Shown here: piece by piece, positions 24,677 through 33,762 of the stretch
Layout: each line of letters opens with the position of its first letter
How positions within the stretch are numbered: the stretch's first letter is position 1
Origin: Acidobacteriota bacterium
Lineage (GTDB): Bacteria; Acidobacteriota; Holophagae; Acanthopleuribacterales; Acanthopleuribacteraceae
Direction: 5' to 3'
DNA length: 64,000 nt
Assembly: GCA_020637335.1 (NCBI GenBank)
Contig: JACJWC010000001.1
Span: 1 to 64,000, forward strand
Notes under the pieces: model-generated
Database searches by the model: none
What the model was told of the DNA's origin: nothing
What the model saw: only the letters and a program-made list of their open reading frames with translations
Translations under genes and position numbers: made by a program

Positions 24677-26726
24677 CAGTTGGATCCTTTGGCAATGAGG
24701 CAACGACCAAAGTTAAATCGTCACTTTGTTGGCCATGGCTGAGGAACTTCAACACATCTTGTAAGATGAGGTCGCGTAAAACCTTGGCCGGTTGATTAAC
24801 GTGTTCGACGACTAATTTCTGTAAACGATCCACCCCATACAATTCATTCTCAAAACTCATTTCATCAAGGCCGTCGGTATAGAGAATGATTTTATCCTCA
24901 GGCTCCAGGTCGAATTCAGCGACCTTTAAAATGCGCGAAAAGACGGGGTTTAAGGCCAGGCCAAGCGCCATGCCCGGTGGTTGCAAGGACACGGAATGTC
25001 CGTCTGCTTTAACGTGCAAAGCAGGGCTGTGTCCAGCACGCGCCAACGCACCGCGTTTTTTGATAGGATCAATCAACAAGTAAGCTGCGCTGATAAAAAC
25101 CTTGGCCTTAAGCGCTGGGGTAATTATCTCGTTAACGTTTTGCATCAATTCGAGTGGATGATCCCAGAACTTGCGCAAAGCAATTAGAACCCCTTTTAAT
25201 TCAGCCATGTAGAACGCCGCACTGGTGCCTTTGCCACTCACATCGGCAATAAACAAACCAATATTGCCCTGTTCCGTCAGCATCACGTCGTAGTAATCGC
25301 CGCCGACATCTCGGGCCGGAATACACACAGCCGTAATTTGCTCGCGAAAAGAAAATTTTTCGGGATCGGGCAGCAGGCTCATCTGGATTTCGCGTGCGAT
25401 ACGCAGTTCCTCCTGATACTTTTCCTTTTCGCGAACCTGATCCAACAAAAAAGAAATGTTCCCAACCATGTGGTTGAAGGAGTCTGCCATAGCACCGAGC
25501 TGATCTTGGCCGAGGTGGGGCAGCCGGTAATCGAAATCGCCTTCTGCAACCTTTTCATGGCCCGTAGCCAGGCTGTTGAGCGATCGGGTTATGTAGCTGA
25601 CCAGGTAAATGCCAAAAATAAAGGCGGACAGCTGAGCGACAAGCAAGAGCAACGTCACACCAAAAATGAAATAAAACTGAATTTCTTTTTCGCCTTCCCC
25701 AAAAAAATGCACGTCTTTGCTGCTCCAGCGCGAAAGCAGGGTATCGGGCGCAATATTGAACTGGATTTGGGCAGCCGGCTGATAGCTGCCTTTCTCCCAA
25801 TCCATGGCCAAAAATTCCCACTGGCTTCGGAACGGTTTAAACAGAAGACGGAAAAACCAGATGCCGTCCTGGGTTAATGCTTCATAACGCCACAGTCCCT
25901 GGGGGTGGTTGAGGCTGATGTCCACATCCAGAGTCTCGCGCAAGTAATTGATGAAGGACTGGTTGACTGGCAGCACCGTCAAAATGATCAATTCACCACC
26001 GGGCGCTGGTTGTCGACTGAATTGTTGGATGTACAGTTGGCCATTGCGCTGAACCATTGCGGTTTGCTCAGCGCGATCCAACCAGGCTGGAACGATGGAT
26101 TTGGCATCCGGAAACAGGCGTCCGTCCGGATAGATGCGTAGCAGCAAATCCGTACCCACAAAAATTTCAACACTGAGATCGGAATAGGCCAGGCTGCCCA
26201 CTTTGGTGCGTTGGGCATTCTCGACCATGGGACGCAGAATTGACTCCACATTTTGGGGTTCGCTATCGGAGAGGATCCGCTGACTTTCCGCCATGATGGA
26301 TTCGTTAAAACTATCCAGATCGCGCGCAACTCGGGTCAAAGTGTTTTCCACGGTATTGGCCGCAATAATGCCAAATAGGGCCCGCGTCCCCAGCAGGAAA
26401 ATGATCAGGGTCGTCAAAAACGGGAATAGGGCCAGGACCAAATAGCTCAGCACCAATTTGCGATTGAGATAATAACGGGCCCATTCCCGCATGGTAAAAA
26501 CCATTGCAGCCGTTGAGAAAATTAAGAGGATGAGGGTCAGCCACCCCTTGAAGCCCAACAAATAATCGATTTCGGGTAACTCGCCCTTGGGACAATCCAG
26601 GTAGATTTTGTTGACGATGCCACCGCTTCCACCCAAGGTCCAAAAGAGCAGAAAAAGGGCTAGCAGCACCAAAAAAGGGCCTAACCAATACCGTCTAATT
26701 CGTTTTAAGATCAGGGATTGATTCAT
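24663..26726 (-). CDS. Membrane PP2C/SpoIIE-type protein phosphatase with HAMP domain
   Basis: The protein of about 687 residues has N-terminal membrane helices near residues 13-35 and 55-120. A periplasmic sensor-like region (about 130-350) follows, then another helix at about 360-385. A HAMP linker ('SLATGHEKVAEGDFDYRLPH') leads to a coiled coil and the SpoIIE/PP2C domain. Metal-binding and catalytic motifs are present: 'ARDVGGDYYDVM', 'IADVSGKGTSAAFYMAELKG', 'IILYTDGLDEM' and 'QSDDLTLVV'. It should dephosphorylate Ser/Thr, possibly anti-sigma antagonists, in answer to an external signal. Start at ATG 26726 is a choice; the Shine-Dalgarno is weak and a longer frame reaches 26792. Confidence 0.9.
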   Translation of the reverse strand: MNQSLILKRIRRYWLGPFLVLLALFLLFWTLGGSGGIVNKIYLDCPKGELPEIDYLLGFKGWLTLILLIFSTAAMVFTMREWARYYLNRKLVLSYLVLALFPFLTTLIIFLLGTRALFGIIAANTVENTLTRVARDLDSFNESIMAESQRILSDSEPQNVESILRPMVENAQRTKVGSLAYSDLSVEIFVGTDLLLRIYPDGRLFPDAKSIVPAWLDRAEQTAMVQRNGQLYIQQFSRQPAPGGELIILTVLPVNQSFINYLRETLDVDISLNHPQGLWRYEALTQDGIWFFRLLFKPFRSQWEFLAMDWEKGSYQPAAQIQFNIAPDTLLSRWSSKDVHFFGEGEKEIQFYFIFGVTLLLLVAQLSAFIFGIYLVSYITRSLNSLATGHEKVAEGDFDYRLPHLGQDQLGAMADSFNHMVGNISFLLDQVREKEKYQEELRIAREIQMSLLPDPEKFSFREQITAVCIPARDVGGDYYDVMLTEQGNIGLFIADVSGKGTSAAFYMAELKGVLIALRKFWDHPLELMQNVNEIITPALKAKVFISAAYLLIDPIKKRGALARAGHSPALHVKADGHSVSLQPPGMALGLALNPVFSRILKVAEFDLEPEDKIILYTDGLDEMSFENELYGVDRLQKLVVEHVNQPAKVLRDLILQDVLKFLSHGQQSDDLTLVVASLPKDPTDGPL

Positions 26727-26889
26727 TGATCTGGGCAACCCAATCGTTTCTGAGGTCCCATTATTCCACGAAAGCGACCGGCATTTTTGCATTTGATGGT
26801 CGGGTCCCGGTTGGCCGCAGAGCTTTTTGTCGTTAAATGCAGGCCAGGCCCGGACACTTCAACCGGCCAAAATGGGTGGTGGCAATCGT

Positions 26890-28485
26890 TCAATGAATGT
26901 AGCCCAAACTGCGTAACTGCTCTAAATAAGCGGCATCCTCTAAGGTTGAGGCAGTGATCAAGGAAGGATTTCGGCGGTACTCCAAGCGTTGCTTGGGTCC
27001 GTTATAGGTCGGCGGCGCCTGCATATCGCGATCTAAAGGTAAGCCAAAATAGCCCAAAAACTGGGGCGCAAAATCGTGTAAATTTTGAATCGGCCCTAAT
27101 TCATGTACCGCCTGGGGCGAACAAACAATGCGCCATTGGCACACATCGGGATGAGCTCGACCGGAACTGAAAATGAGGCATAGACGCACGTCCTGAGACA
27201 GGCTGCTCAGCAAATCAAGTAACTGCTTAGAACGATAGTTTTGCAAGAGTTGCAAACCCTGTTGGTCCGACCTTTGGTTGAGAATATCGGCCAGGGGAAA
27301 GTAGGCAATCGTAAACGCGGGCGGATTTTTGAGCAATTGAGCCAAATAAAGCCATTGCGCCTGCTCACGGGTAAGCACGACCTGAACGGCGGGGTCACCT
27401 TCGATTGCAAGCGGTTCTGTCTGACGATTAAGGGGGGGTAAGCCCGTGGCATAAGGCATTTGACTTTCGCCCTGCCACCGTTCACTCATGCGCATGCCCT
27501 GGGCAGCCGAGGCAGGAAAACTGTTCCAGTACCCCAACGCCAAAGTGGAGATGCCTGCCCAATCCATAATCTCCCAAGCGTAGGGCCGGAACCGGCCACC
27601 ACCAGGGTTTTTCTTTGCCCAGCCCAACCATCGACCCAGCATAATAAGCGGTTTTTGAACCGAGTCTTGATCGGTTAAAGGCGTTAAGGGACCCAATTGA
27701 TAACCAAACAAACTGGCCCGATGTTGGGCCAGACCCACCCCGGTCCCCAACGTGACCCAGGCCTGACTAATATCGCTCGACTCGGTCTCAAAATCGAATT
27801 CAGACCAGCCGTCTGGCGTTTCCACCTGATTGGGATTTGGAACGTCAAAGGCCAAAGCGATCAGAGGCGGCGGCATTCGGGTAGGTGCATAGTCCGGCTG
27901 GGTTCGGTGCCAACCAAAAAAGAGGCCCAAGCCGATCAGTCCGCTAACCATGAGATAAGGGTGATGTTTGAGTTGCGGGGGTTTCAGCCCATACCAATAC
28001 AGGCGATGGATGGCTAAAATCTTTAGCCATTGACCGCCCAAGTAAGCAAGAAACACCAGAGAGGAACCCAAAAGCCATTGGCTGAGCACCCGTTTCCCGT
28101 GCAAAGCATCACTCAGCCACAGAACAAATCCAGCCAGCCAGGCAAGTGCCCAGAGGAAATCCCAGTAGTTAAGCCCGCCCCGCTCAATCAAAAGGCCACG
28201 CATGAATCGCGCGGTCAGCATCAGGTTTTGCAAGGCCACTAGCCCAGCCAAAAGCGGCAAGCTTATAAGCCAGTAAGTCAGAGCAATTTTGATCTGCAGG
28301 GACGGGGCTGCCAATGCACAACTACCCAACAGGGCAGAGACTGTGCCGCCCCAAAGCAACCAGGCCAAAAGAAACACTTTGAGCGATCCGCGATTTTCCG
28401 GCGACCACATTCGCCAGGTAACGCGCGCCACCGGTGAGGACAGGTAGCCCAGATCGCGGAGTTGATCATAATGACTGTCGGTCAT
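26890..28485 (-). CDS. Membrane protein with degenerate alkaline-phosphatase/sulfatase-like domain
   Basis: The protein has 531 residues. The first 40 are cytoplasmic and hold 'HYDQLRDLGYLSS'. Five or six membrane helices follow (about residues 45-215). The rest is a periplasmic domain resembling the alkaline-phosphatase superfamily: 'GTGVGLAQHRASLFGYQLG' is like the THG-type loop, and 'HDFAPQFLGYFGLPLDRDMQ' is like the terminal 'DxxPTxLxLxGLPxPxxMxG' segment. The usual metal-binding Asp/His set is not evident, so it may be inactive. The C-terminus is 'YLEQLRSLGYIH', a motif common at sulfatase ends. The ATG lies 1 base after the kinase stop, so the pair is probably co-translated. Confidence 0.6.
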   Translation of the reverse strand: MTDSHYDQLRDLGYLSSPVARVTWRMWSPENRGSLKVFLLAWLLWGGTVSALLGSCALAAPSLQIKIALTYWLISLPLLAGLVALQNLMLTARFMRGLLIERGGLNYWDFLWALAWLAGFVLWLSDALHGKRVLSQWLLGSSLVFLAYLGGQWLKILAIHRLYWYGLKPPQLKHHPYLMVSGLIGLGLFFGWHRTQPDYAPTRMPPPLIALAFDVPNPNQVETPDGWSEFDFETESSDISQAWVTLGTGVGLAQHRASLFGYQLGPLTPLTDQDSVQKPLIMLGRWLGWAKKNPGGGRFRPYAWEIMDWAGISTLALGYWNSFPASAAQGMRMSERWQGESQMPYATGLPPLNRQTEPLAIEGDPAVQVVLTREQAQWLYLAQLLKNPPAFTIAYFPLADILNQRSDQQGLQLLQNYRSKQLLDLLSSLSQDVRLCLIFSSGRAHPDVCQWRIVCSPQAVHELGPIQNLHDFAPQFLGYFGLPLDRDMQAPPTYNGPKQRLEYRRNPSLITASTLEDAAYLEQLRSLGYIH

Positions 28486-28486
28486 G

Positions 28487-29464
28487 TCAATATTGCTGCA
28501 CGTCACAATGCGGACAGCTTTGGGTCCGCTTGGAAATGGGCCGCCCACAATTCCAGCAAAACAAATTGCCCATATGGCGCGTTTCACGACGCGGGGTCGC
28601 CGCCACCACAACCGGACCGCTTTCAACTTCCACCAAATGAGCCAAATCCTGGCTTGATTGGCTTTGACTTGCTTGGATCTTGCGCAGAGCCGTTGCAACA
28701 TCCTCAACTGCGGCATAACGCTGGGAAAGGGCTGGCGCCATGGATTTAAGAATCACCTGGGAGAGTTCCAGAGGGATTGCAGAGTTGTGATGGTGGGGTG
28801 CCTTAACGTTACCTTCGCGTGCCATTTGGGCAACTTTGGCCGGATTGGTGTCAAAAAAAGGCAAACGACCGGCCAAACATTCGTACATCAACACACCCAA
28901 CGAATAAATATCCGATTGCAAGGTCGCCCTGCCCGAAAAGTGTTCTGGCGCCATGTAGGGCGGTGAACCAACCCGGGTCGAGGCAAACTGGTTTTCGATT
29001 AAGAAGCGCGAGGTACCAAAATCGGTCACTTTGACCAAATGATCCTGACTGATCAGCACATTGGCAGGTCGAATATCGCGATGAATGACCTTCTTGCCAT
29101 GGGCGTAACCCAATGCATCGCAAATCTGCAGAAACCAGATGAGTCCCTGTTTCACATCCAACTTGCGCTGCTTGCGGATGAGTTGCTCCAAAGAAGTGCC
29201 ATCCACATATTCCATAACAATATAAAAGAGTTCGTTGGTTTTTTCGGCCGTAATCACGGTGACGATATGCGGATGATCTAAAGCAGCCAGAAGACGCGGT
29301 TCCTTCAGCAGCTTTTCGACATCTTCACCTTGTTTATGGGGAATTTTCAGGGCAACGTGTTTGCCGATCCAGGTGTCTTTGGCCAAGTAGACGGACCCAA
29401 ACCCGCCGCTGCCGATGGCTTCCAGGACCTGATATTTCCCAATCTTTTGGCCTTTAAACAACAT
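28487..29464 (-). CDS. Ser/Thr protein kinase with C-terminal zinc ribbon
   Basis: This soluble Hanks-type kinase of 325 residues shows the Gly loop 'IGSGGFGSVYLAKD', the Lys in 'KHVALKIPHK', the catalytic loop 'HRDIRPANVL', 'TDFGTSRFL' and 'YMAPEHFSG'. The usual Lys of HRDLKxxN is Arg here. The last 25 residues form a zinc ribbon ('FCWNCGRPIS' and 'CPHC'). I chose ATG 29464 because the domain begins right after it and an extended -10 promoter lies 35 bases upstream. The following membrane phosphatase-like gene begins 1 base after the stop, suggesting that the kinase and the membrane protein share a pathway. Confidence 0.92.
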   Translation of the reverse strand: MLFKGQKIGKYQVLEAIGSGGFGSVYLAKDTWIGKHVALKIPHKQGEDVEKLLKEPRLLAALDHPHIVTVITAEKTNELFYIVMEYVDGTSLEQLIRKQRKLDVKQGLIWFLQICDALGYAHGKKVIHRDIRPANVLISQDHLVKVTDFGTSRFLIENQFASTRVGSPPYMAPEHFSGRATLQSDIYSLGVLMYECLAGRLPFFDTNPAKVAQMAREGNVKAPHHHNSAIPLELSQVILKSMAPALSQRYAAVEDVATALRKIQASQSQSSQDLAHLVEVESGPVVVAATPRRETRHMGNLFCWNCGRPISKRTQSCPHCDVQQY

Positions 29465-29498
29465 GGTGTGAGATGTCCCGGTTCCCCATTTTGAGCCC

Positions 29499-29507
29499 AC
29501 TATACCA
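29499..29507 (-). promoter_or_regulatory. Extended -10 promoter for the zinc-ribbon kinase gene
   Basis: On the minus strand TGGTATAGT reads as a TGn extended -10 with TATAGT at 29504-29499. No good -35 is seen 17 bases upstream. The predicted start would give a leader of about 28 bases to the ATG at 29464. Confidence 0.4.
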
Positions 29508-29708
29508 CAAGCGGGTCACGGCTTCTGGCGCAGGGTTTTAGCGCAATCCACAGCCGTGGTCACCCCCATTGTGTGTGAACCTCAAGCCAGAATCAAGTTG
29601 GGATATCAGCGGGTCAGTCTGGCGTCGATATTTCAGCCCTCCACCCAGGTTACGGCCCGGATTACCTACCCTGTGGTTCAGCAATGGGCAGGAAAACTCC
29701 GGATCCGC

Positions 29709-29714
29709 TATAAT
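29709..29714 (+). promoter_or_regulatory. Candidate -10 box for the polysaccharide export gene
   Basis: A perfect TATAAT lies 21 bases before the TTG start at 29736. No convincing -35 is present, so this is only a -10 match placed where one would be expected in a divergent intergenic region of 271 bases (29465-29735). I see nothing else in that region. Confidence 0.35.
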
Positions 29715-29735
29715 GGGCCGGCTGTGAGGTGAATT

Positions 29736-30530
29736 TTGCGACGTTTCCTTATTACTTTTGCCGTTTTCGGTTGCTTATTTGGCCAGGATTACAAGCTCGG
29801 ACCGGGCGATGTGGTGCAGATTCAGGTCCTGGACCTGGATGAAATGAATGGCGAATACAAGCTCGACAGCAATGGGGATATCGTCATGCCTTATTTGGAC
29901 CAGGTACGGGTCCAAGGCCTCAATGTCCAGGCCTTGCAGGCTTTAATTGAGTCGCGACTCAAAGAAAGTTATCTCAACAATCCCCAAGTCATTGTCCGCC
30001 TGATCGAATTTAAATCACGACCCATCAGCGTCATTGGCGCTGTTAATAAACCGGGCCAGATTCAGGACCGCTTACAGATCGACTTGCTGGGCGCGTTGAC
30101 GATTGCTGGCGGTATTCAGGAGAATGCCGGAAACAAAATTTTTATCATTCGCCGCGGAGATTCGGGTCGAACCGCCACTCTGGAAATCAATTTAAACGAG
30201 CTACTCTACGAAGGCAAAGGCCATCTCAATATCCCATTAATGCCCGGGGACACAGTCAATATCCCTGCGGATATTCCCATTTCCGTCTTTATTACAGGTG
30301 AAATTAATCGACCGGGCGAATACCAGTTCTCACGCAAGAACAAGGTGACTTTATTGCAGGTCATCAGCAAAGCTGGTGGGATGACCGATTACGCCAAAGA
30401 ACGCAAAATTGCGGTGAAACGCGAAGTCAATGGCAACCTGAAAGAGCATTTGGTCGACCTGAAATCGATCAAAGCCGGTAAGAGCCCTGACTTTGAAATA
30501 GAAGCTAACGACATTATCATTGTTCCCTAG
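29736..30530 (+). CDS. Polysaccharide export protein, Wza-like (Poly_export + SLBB)
   Basis: The 264-residue protein starts with a hydrophobic signal ('RRFLITFAVFGCLFGQDY'). A Poly_export domain ('YKLGPGDVVQIQVLDLDEMN') follows, and then SLBB domains ('ISVIGAVNKPGQIQ' and 'VFITGEINRPGEYQF'). A Cys at the end of the signal region ('FGCLFG') could be a lipobox-like site but the context is not canonical. It would form the periplasmic and outer-membrane channel for capsule or exopolysaccharide. The start is TTG with GAGGTG upstream. The matching Wzc-type kinase is far away at 50346-52568, so export genes are dispersed. Confidence 0.9.
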   Translation: MRRFLITFAVFGCLFGQDYKLGPGDVVQIQVLDLDEMNGEYKLDSNGDIVMPYLDQVRVQGLNVQALQALIESRLKESYLNNPQVIVRLIEFKSRPISVIGAVNKPGQIQDRLQIDLLGALTIAGGIQENAGNKIFIIRRGDSGRTATLEINLNELLYEGKGHLNIPLMPGDTVNIPADIPISVFITGEINRPGEYQFSRKNKVTLLQVISKAGGMTDYAKERKIAVKREVNGNLKEHLVDLKSIKAGKSPDFEIEANDIIIVP

Positions 30531-30533
30531 ATT

Positions 30534-31031
30534 ATGGCCGAAGACGAAGATTTAGAATTCCTGCAAGCTATGGCCCAAATGGGCCTGCGCAAAAGCGCTA
30601 AAAAAGCGCGACCCAAAAGTGAACCTGAAGCCGAAACCGGGCCAGATCCCGAGTTTATACAGGCCATACAATCCATTGAGGTGGTTCCCAACAAAGATGC
30701 TCCGGATCGCCAACCGGACCTACCCACGCGAAAAATCAAGGTCTCCAAAAAGGAGTCGGTGGAGGAAGTATTGGATCTGCATGGCCTCACCAAAGAAGAG
30801 GCCTTGGTCCAACTCACCCAATTCTGTGTGCAAAATTTTATTTCTGCTTCTCCGAGTGGCCTGGTCATTACTGGCAAGGGCCTGCATTCACAAGGCGGGT
30901 CACCGATTCTCAAACCGGCCGTCGAACAATGGATCCTGACCCAGGGCAAACGCTACGTCAAAGCCTATGCGGAGGCACCCAGAGCGTTCGGTGGGCGCGG
31001 TGCCTTGGTCCTTTACTTTCGAAATTCTTGA
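30534..31031 (+). CDS. Smr domain protein
   Basis: The 165-residue protein has a charged N-terminal half and a C-terminal Smr domain. 'VLDLHGLTKEEAL' is the LDLHG motif, 'LVITGKGLHSQGGSPIL' the TGxGxxS/G motif, and 'GGRGALVLYF' closes the domain. Stand-alone Smr proteins act as nucleases on DNA or on mRNA of collided ribosomes. The gene starts 3 bases after the export gene, so they may be co-transcribed without a shared function. Confidence 0.9.
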   Translation: MAEDEDLEFLQAMAQMGLRKSAKKARPKSEPEAETGPDPEFIQAIQSIEVVPNKDAPDRQPDLPTRKIKVSKKESVEEVLDLHGLTKEEALVQLTQFCVQNFISASPSGLVITGKGLHSQGGSPILKPAVEQWILTQGKRYVKAYAEAPRAFGGRGALVLYFRNS

Positions 31032-31093
31032 CCGTTTGCCATCTCGGCTTAATTTTTTTGCCGGTCTGTCGATAGGAGGGCCAGGGGGAAGCC

Positions 31094-31636
31094 ATGTCTG
31101 TATCACCGGGATACTTGTTAACCATGACCGATGCGGGCGCATATGTCGGGGGCATGATGGTTTGCGATCATTATGGAATCCCCAAAGATTTTAAATACAC
31201 AGACCCAATCGTGCCCAATAAAATTCAACGCATCATCTATGGGAATGTGTTGGATAAATACATTCGGAACCATGTCCTATTCGGGGCTTTGTTAAAGGAA
31301 ATCAGCGGGAACCCCAGCTTTATAGTTGTTCCCACCTTGCAAATCGATGAAATGGAAGCCCAGGCCAATCAAGTCTTTGTCAGCATTCAGCGCACCCAGA
31401 TGAACGGATTGGGCGAAAAAGGTCAGATCATGCGCGCCAAAGAAAATGAATGTTTGCTTCAGGGCTGGCACAGTGAAAATCCCTACCGATTGGTTTTCAA
31501 CGATCTCGATCCGGCCCAACAGGACCGCACCTTAAAGGATCTGCTTTCCTTGGTTCGCACCATGGACATTGCCGAACCGATGGAACGTCTGGAAAAAGCA
31601 CTGAGAGCGGTATGTCTGGAAAAGAACGCGGATTAG
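31094..31636 (+). CDS. Conserved-looking hypothetical protein (first of a pair)
   Basis: The 180-residue soluble protein is not assigned to a family. The region 'GIPKDFKYTDPIVPNKIQRI' followed by 'IYGNVLDKYI' looks structured and conserved in style. There is no signal peptide or membrane helix. The ATG is preceded by AGGAGGG and GGGGGA. The last 25 bases overlap the next unknown gene in another frame, and a Ser/Thr kinase starts directly after that, so the three are likely one operon. Function is unknown. Confidence 0.6.
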   Translation: MSVSPGYLLTMTDAGAYVGGMMVCDHYGIPKDFKYTDPIVPNKIQRIIYGNVLDKYIRNHVLFGALLKEISGNPSFIVVPTLQIDEMEAQANQVFVSIQRTQMNGLGEKGQIMRAKENECLLQGWHSENPYRLVFNDLDPAQQDRTLKDLLSLVRTMDIAEPMERLEKALRAVCLEKNAD

Positions 31637-32403
31637 GTTCCAGGGTCCGCGATTTCATTGCTCGTCTGCAAAAAGAAATCGATTTTCCGGCGGTTTATTC
31701 CTTAAGGATCCGGATTCCTGTCGGCGTAAATTCGGGCTTGCGGGCGATACGGCCCAGAATGTTCAGTATCTCAGATTTCAAAGCCCAAGTGCGTTCATGG
31801 CCGCTTGAAATCGGGGCCACCATTCAATCTGCTTCGCTAACCACACCTCCACTTCAAGTCATGAGCATTTTCTCAGATGAGTCGGTTTCGCTGCACTCCG
31901 TTACGGAATCGCTGCAAAAACCCAACGTCCGGCACGAGAACCAGGTCATGTCCGTACACATCCAACAGCCAAAAGTCGACCTGATCCCACCTGGTGTTTG
32001 GGGACGTATTCCGCCGTTTGCCAAAGTTAAACTGAATCGCACGCGCGCCTTGCATTCGTGGTCGATCAGGCTCCACCAGGACCCGGACCCCATCCAGAAA
32101 ATCCCAATCAAAGTCCCGATCATCTCGGTCCCGGACCTGCCAAAGGCCTTAATCATTCGCTACCGCGCCACCATCCTCAAAATGCTGGGCTGGAGCCCGG
32201 CAGAACTGGAGTGGGCCGGCGTGAGTCAGCGCCTGCCGCCAGTCGCCTTAAAACCGGTCGGGCTTGAAGAGGAGGATCATCAGATCAAGGTATTATTGGA
32301 GTGGACTGCACGCCACCACAGCCACGGCGAAGACCGCGTTATGGCCTTGGTCCGCAAAGCGGGAAGTGATTCCTGGGTATTTTTACCCCTGCGCGAGGGT
32401 TAA
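31612..32403 (+). CDS. Hypothetical protein (second of a pair, precedes kinase)
   Basis: The 263-residue protein is not recognised. It is basic and rich in Pro, Ile and Arg, with several predicted beta strands and no membrane segment. It overlaps the preceding unknown gene by 25 bases and ends exactly one base before the ATG of the HEAT-repeat kinase, so the three genes are tightly coupled. It may be a kinase partner or substrate, which is inference from position only. Confidence 0.55.
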   Translation: MSGKERGLGSRVRDFIARLQKEIDFPAVYSLRIRIPVGVNSGLRAIRPRMFSISDFKAQVRSWPLEIGATIQSASLTTPPLQVMSIFSDESVSLHSVTESLQKPNVRHENQVMSVHIQQPKVDLIPPGVWGRIPPFAKVKLNRTRALHSWSIRLHQDPDPIQKIPIKVPIISVPDLPKALIIRYRATILKMLGWSPAELEWAGVSQRLPPVALKPVGLEEEDHQIKVLLEWTARHHSHGEDRVMALVRKAGSDSWVFLPLREG

Positions 32404-33762
32404 ATGGTTTCCATTCCGGGCTACAAAATTGGGAAACTGATCGGAAAAGGTGGCATTTCTGAGGTCTTTGAAGCGTGGAACATCCAGGATGAGCGGCTGG
32501 TTGCCCTGAAAATTATTCAAGACAAGTTTCGGCACGATCATATGTTGCGGACTCGCCTGTTGCGGGAGGCCCAAATTATCGGCACCTTAAAACACCGTAA
32601 CCTCGTGCAAATATTCAAGTTTGGTACGATTGATGACCGCTTTTATTCCATCATGGAGTTTCTGAGCTTAGGTTCGCTTGCCGAATACCAGCAATGGACG
32701 CCCAGACAACTCCTCAAAGCGATGATTCAAGTGTGTGACGGCCTTGTTTTTGTGCATAAAAACAACATCATTCACCGCGACCTCAAGCCCTCCAACATCA
32801 TGTTTGGCGGAGATGGCATTCCCCGCCTTGTCGATTTCGGCATTTCCCTGTTTGGCGATGAGGACATGACTCGCTTGACCCAAACCAATTTGGTCATGGG
32901 CACGCTGTGTTACATGTCACCCGAACAACAGAGCCAACCCAAAGAAGTCGATGCACGATCCGATATTTACTCTTTAGGCACCATCCTGTATGAAATTTTT
33001 ACCGGCACCAAACCCGTAGGCCGCTTTGAGGATCCCTCCAAGATGAACCCCGCTTTTCCACGCGACTTGGAACGGGTCATCCTGCGCTGTCTGGAAGTAC
33101 AACGCGAGAATCGCTACGAAGATGTGGCGACCTTGCGTGAACGTTTGGCGCAACTGTGGGAAGACGGGTTATTCCACGAAAACGCCGAGCGCGAGTTGCT
33201 CAGTTTTGACGACCGCATCGGTTATTGGCTGCAAATATGGCGGGAAGGCACAACCAAACAACGTTTGGAAGCGCGTTCCATGATGATCAGCCAAGTTCGA
33301 CCCGGCGATGCCAGTCGATTTGTTGAGTTATTCAAAATCTCAAGCCGCGAGGATCGCCTGGTCTTGATTGCATTAATGGCCCGTTGCCCCGAACCCGACG
33401 TTACAGGGCCCCTCATCCAGGCCCTGGAAGATCCGATGCTGGGCCGCGAATCGTGTATGGCATTGTTTGAAAGGCCCGATCCAAAGGCCTGGTCTGCACT
33501 TTTGGCCCTGGCGAAAAGCAAGCACAGCCACGCCGATGCGGCCTTGTTGCCCCTTGCCAAAATCGGCGGCGATAAAGCCTTAAAAGTGATTCTCGTTCAC
33601 CTCAAGAGCAAACACGGCAAAGATCGCGAGGCCGCCCTAAAAGCTTTGGAACTTCTGACCAGTCCCCAATCGGAAAAGGCCCTGCGAAAAGCACTTCAGG
33701 CCGAGTCGGATCCGCAACTTAAGAACCGCATGACACGCTTGGTCCAACGCCTGCAAAACTAG
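32404..33762 (+). CDS. Ser/Thr protein kinase with C-terminal HEAT-like repeats
   Basis: The 452-residue soluble protein has a Hanks-type kinase domain at residues 7-250. It shows the Gly loop 'IGKGGISEVFEAW', the Lys in 'RLVALKIIQD', 'HRDLKPSNIMF', 'VDFGISLFG' and 'YMSPEQQSQ'; all catalytic residues are present. Residues 280-452 are repetitive helices of the HEAT/PBS-lyase type, such as 'GDKALKVILVHLKSKHGKDR', a likely docking surface. No membrane helix is found. It follows two unknown proteins without a gap, and the last 4 bases (CTAG) are shared with the convergent hydrolase. Confidence 0.93.
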   Translation: MVSIPGYKIGKLIGKGGISEVFEAWNIQDERLVALKIIQDKFRHDHMLRTRLLREAQIIGTLKHRNLVQIFKFGTIDDRFYSIMEFLSLGSLAEYQQWTPRQLLKAMIQVCDGLVFVHKNNIIHRDLKPSNIMFGGDGIPRLVDFGISLFGDEDMTRLTQTNLVMGTLCYMSPEQQSQPKEVDARSDIYSLGTILYEIFTGTKPVGRFEDPSKMNPAFPRDLERVILRCLEVQRENRYEDVATLRERLAQLWEDGLFHENAERELLSFDDRIGYWLQIWREGTTKQRLEARSMMISQVRPGDASRFVELFKISSREDRLVLIALMARCPEPDVTGPLIQALEDPMLGRESCMALFERPDPKAWSALLALAKSKHSHADAALLPLAKIGGDKALKVILVHLKSKHGKDREAALKALELLTSPQSEKALRKALQAESDPQLKNRMTRLVQRLQN

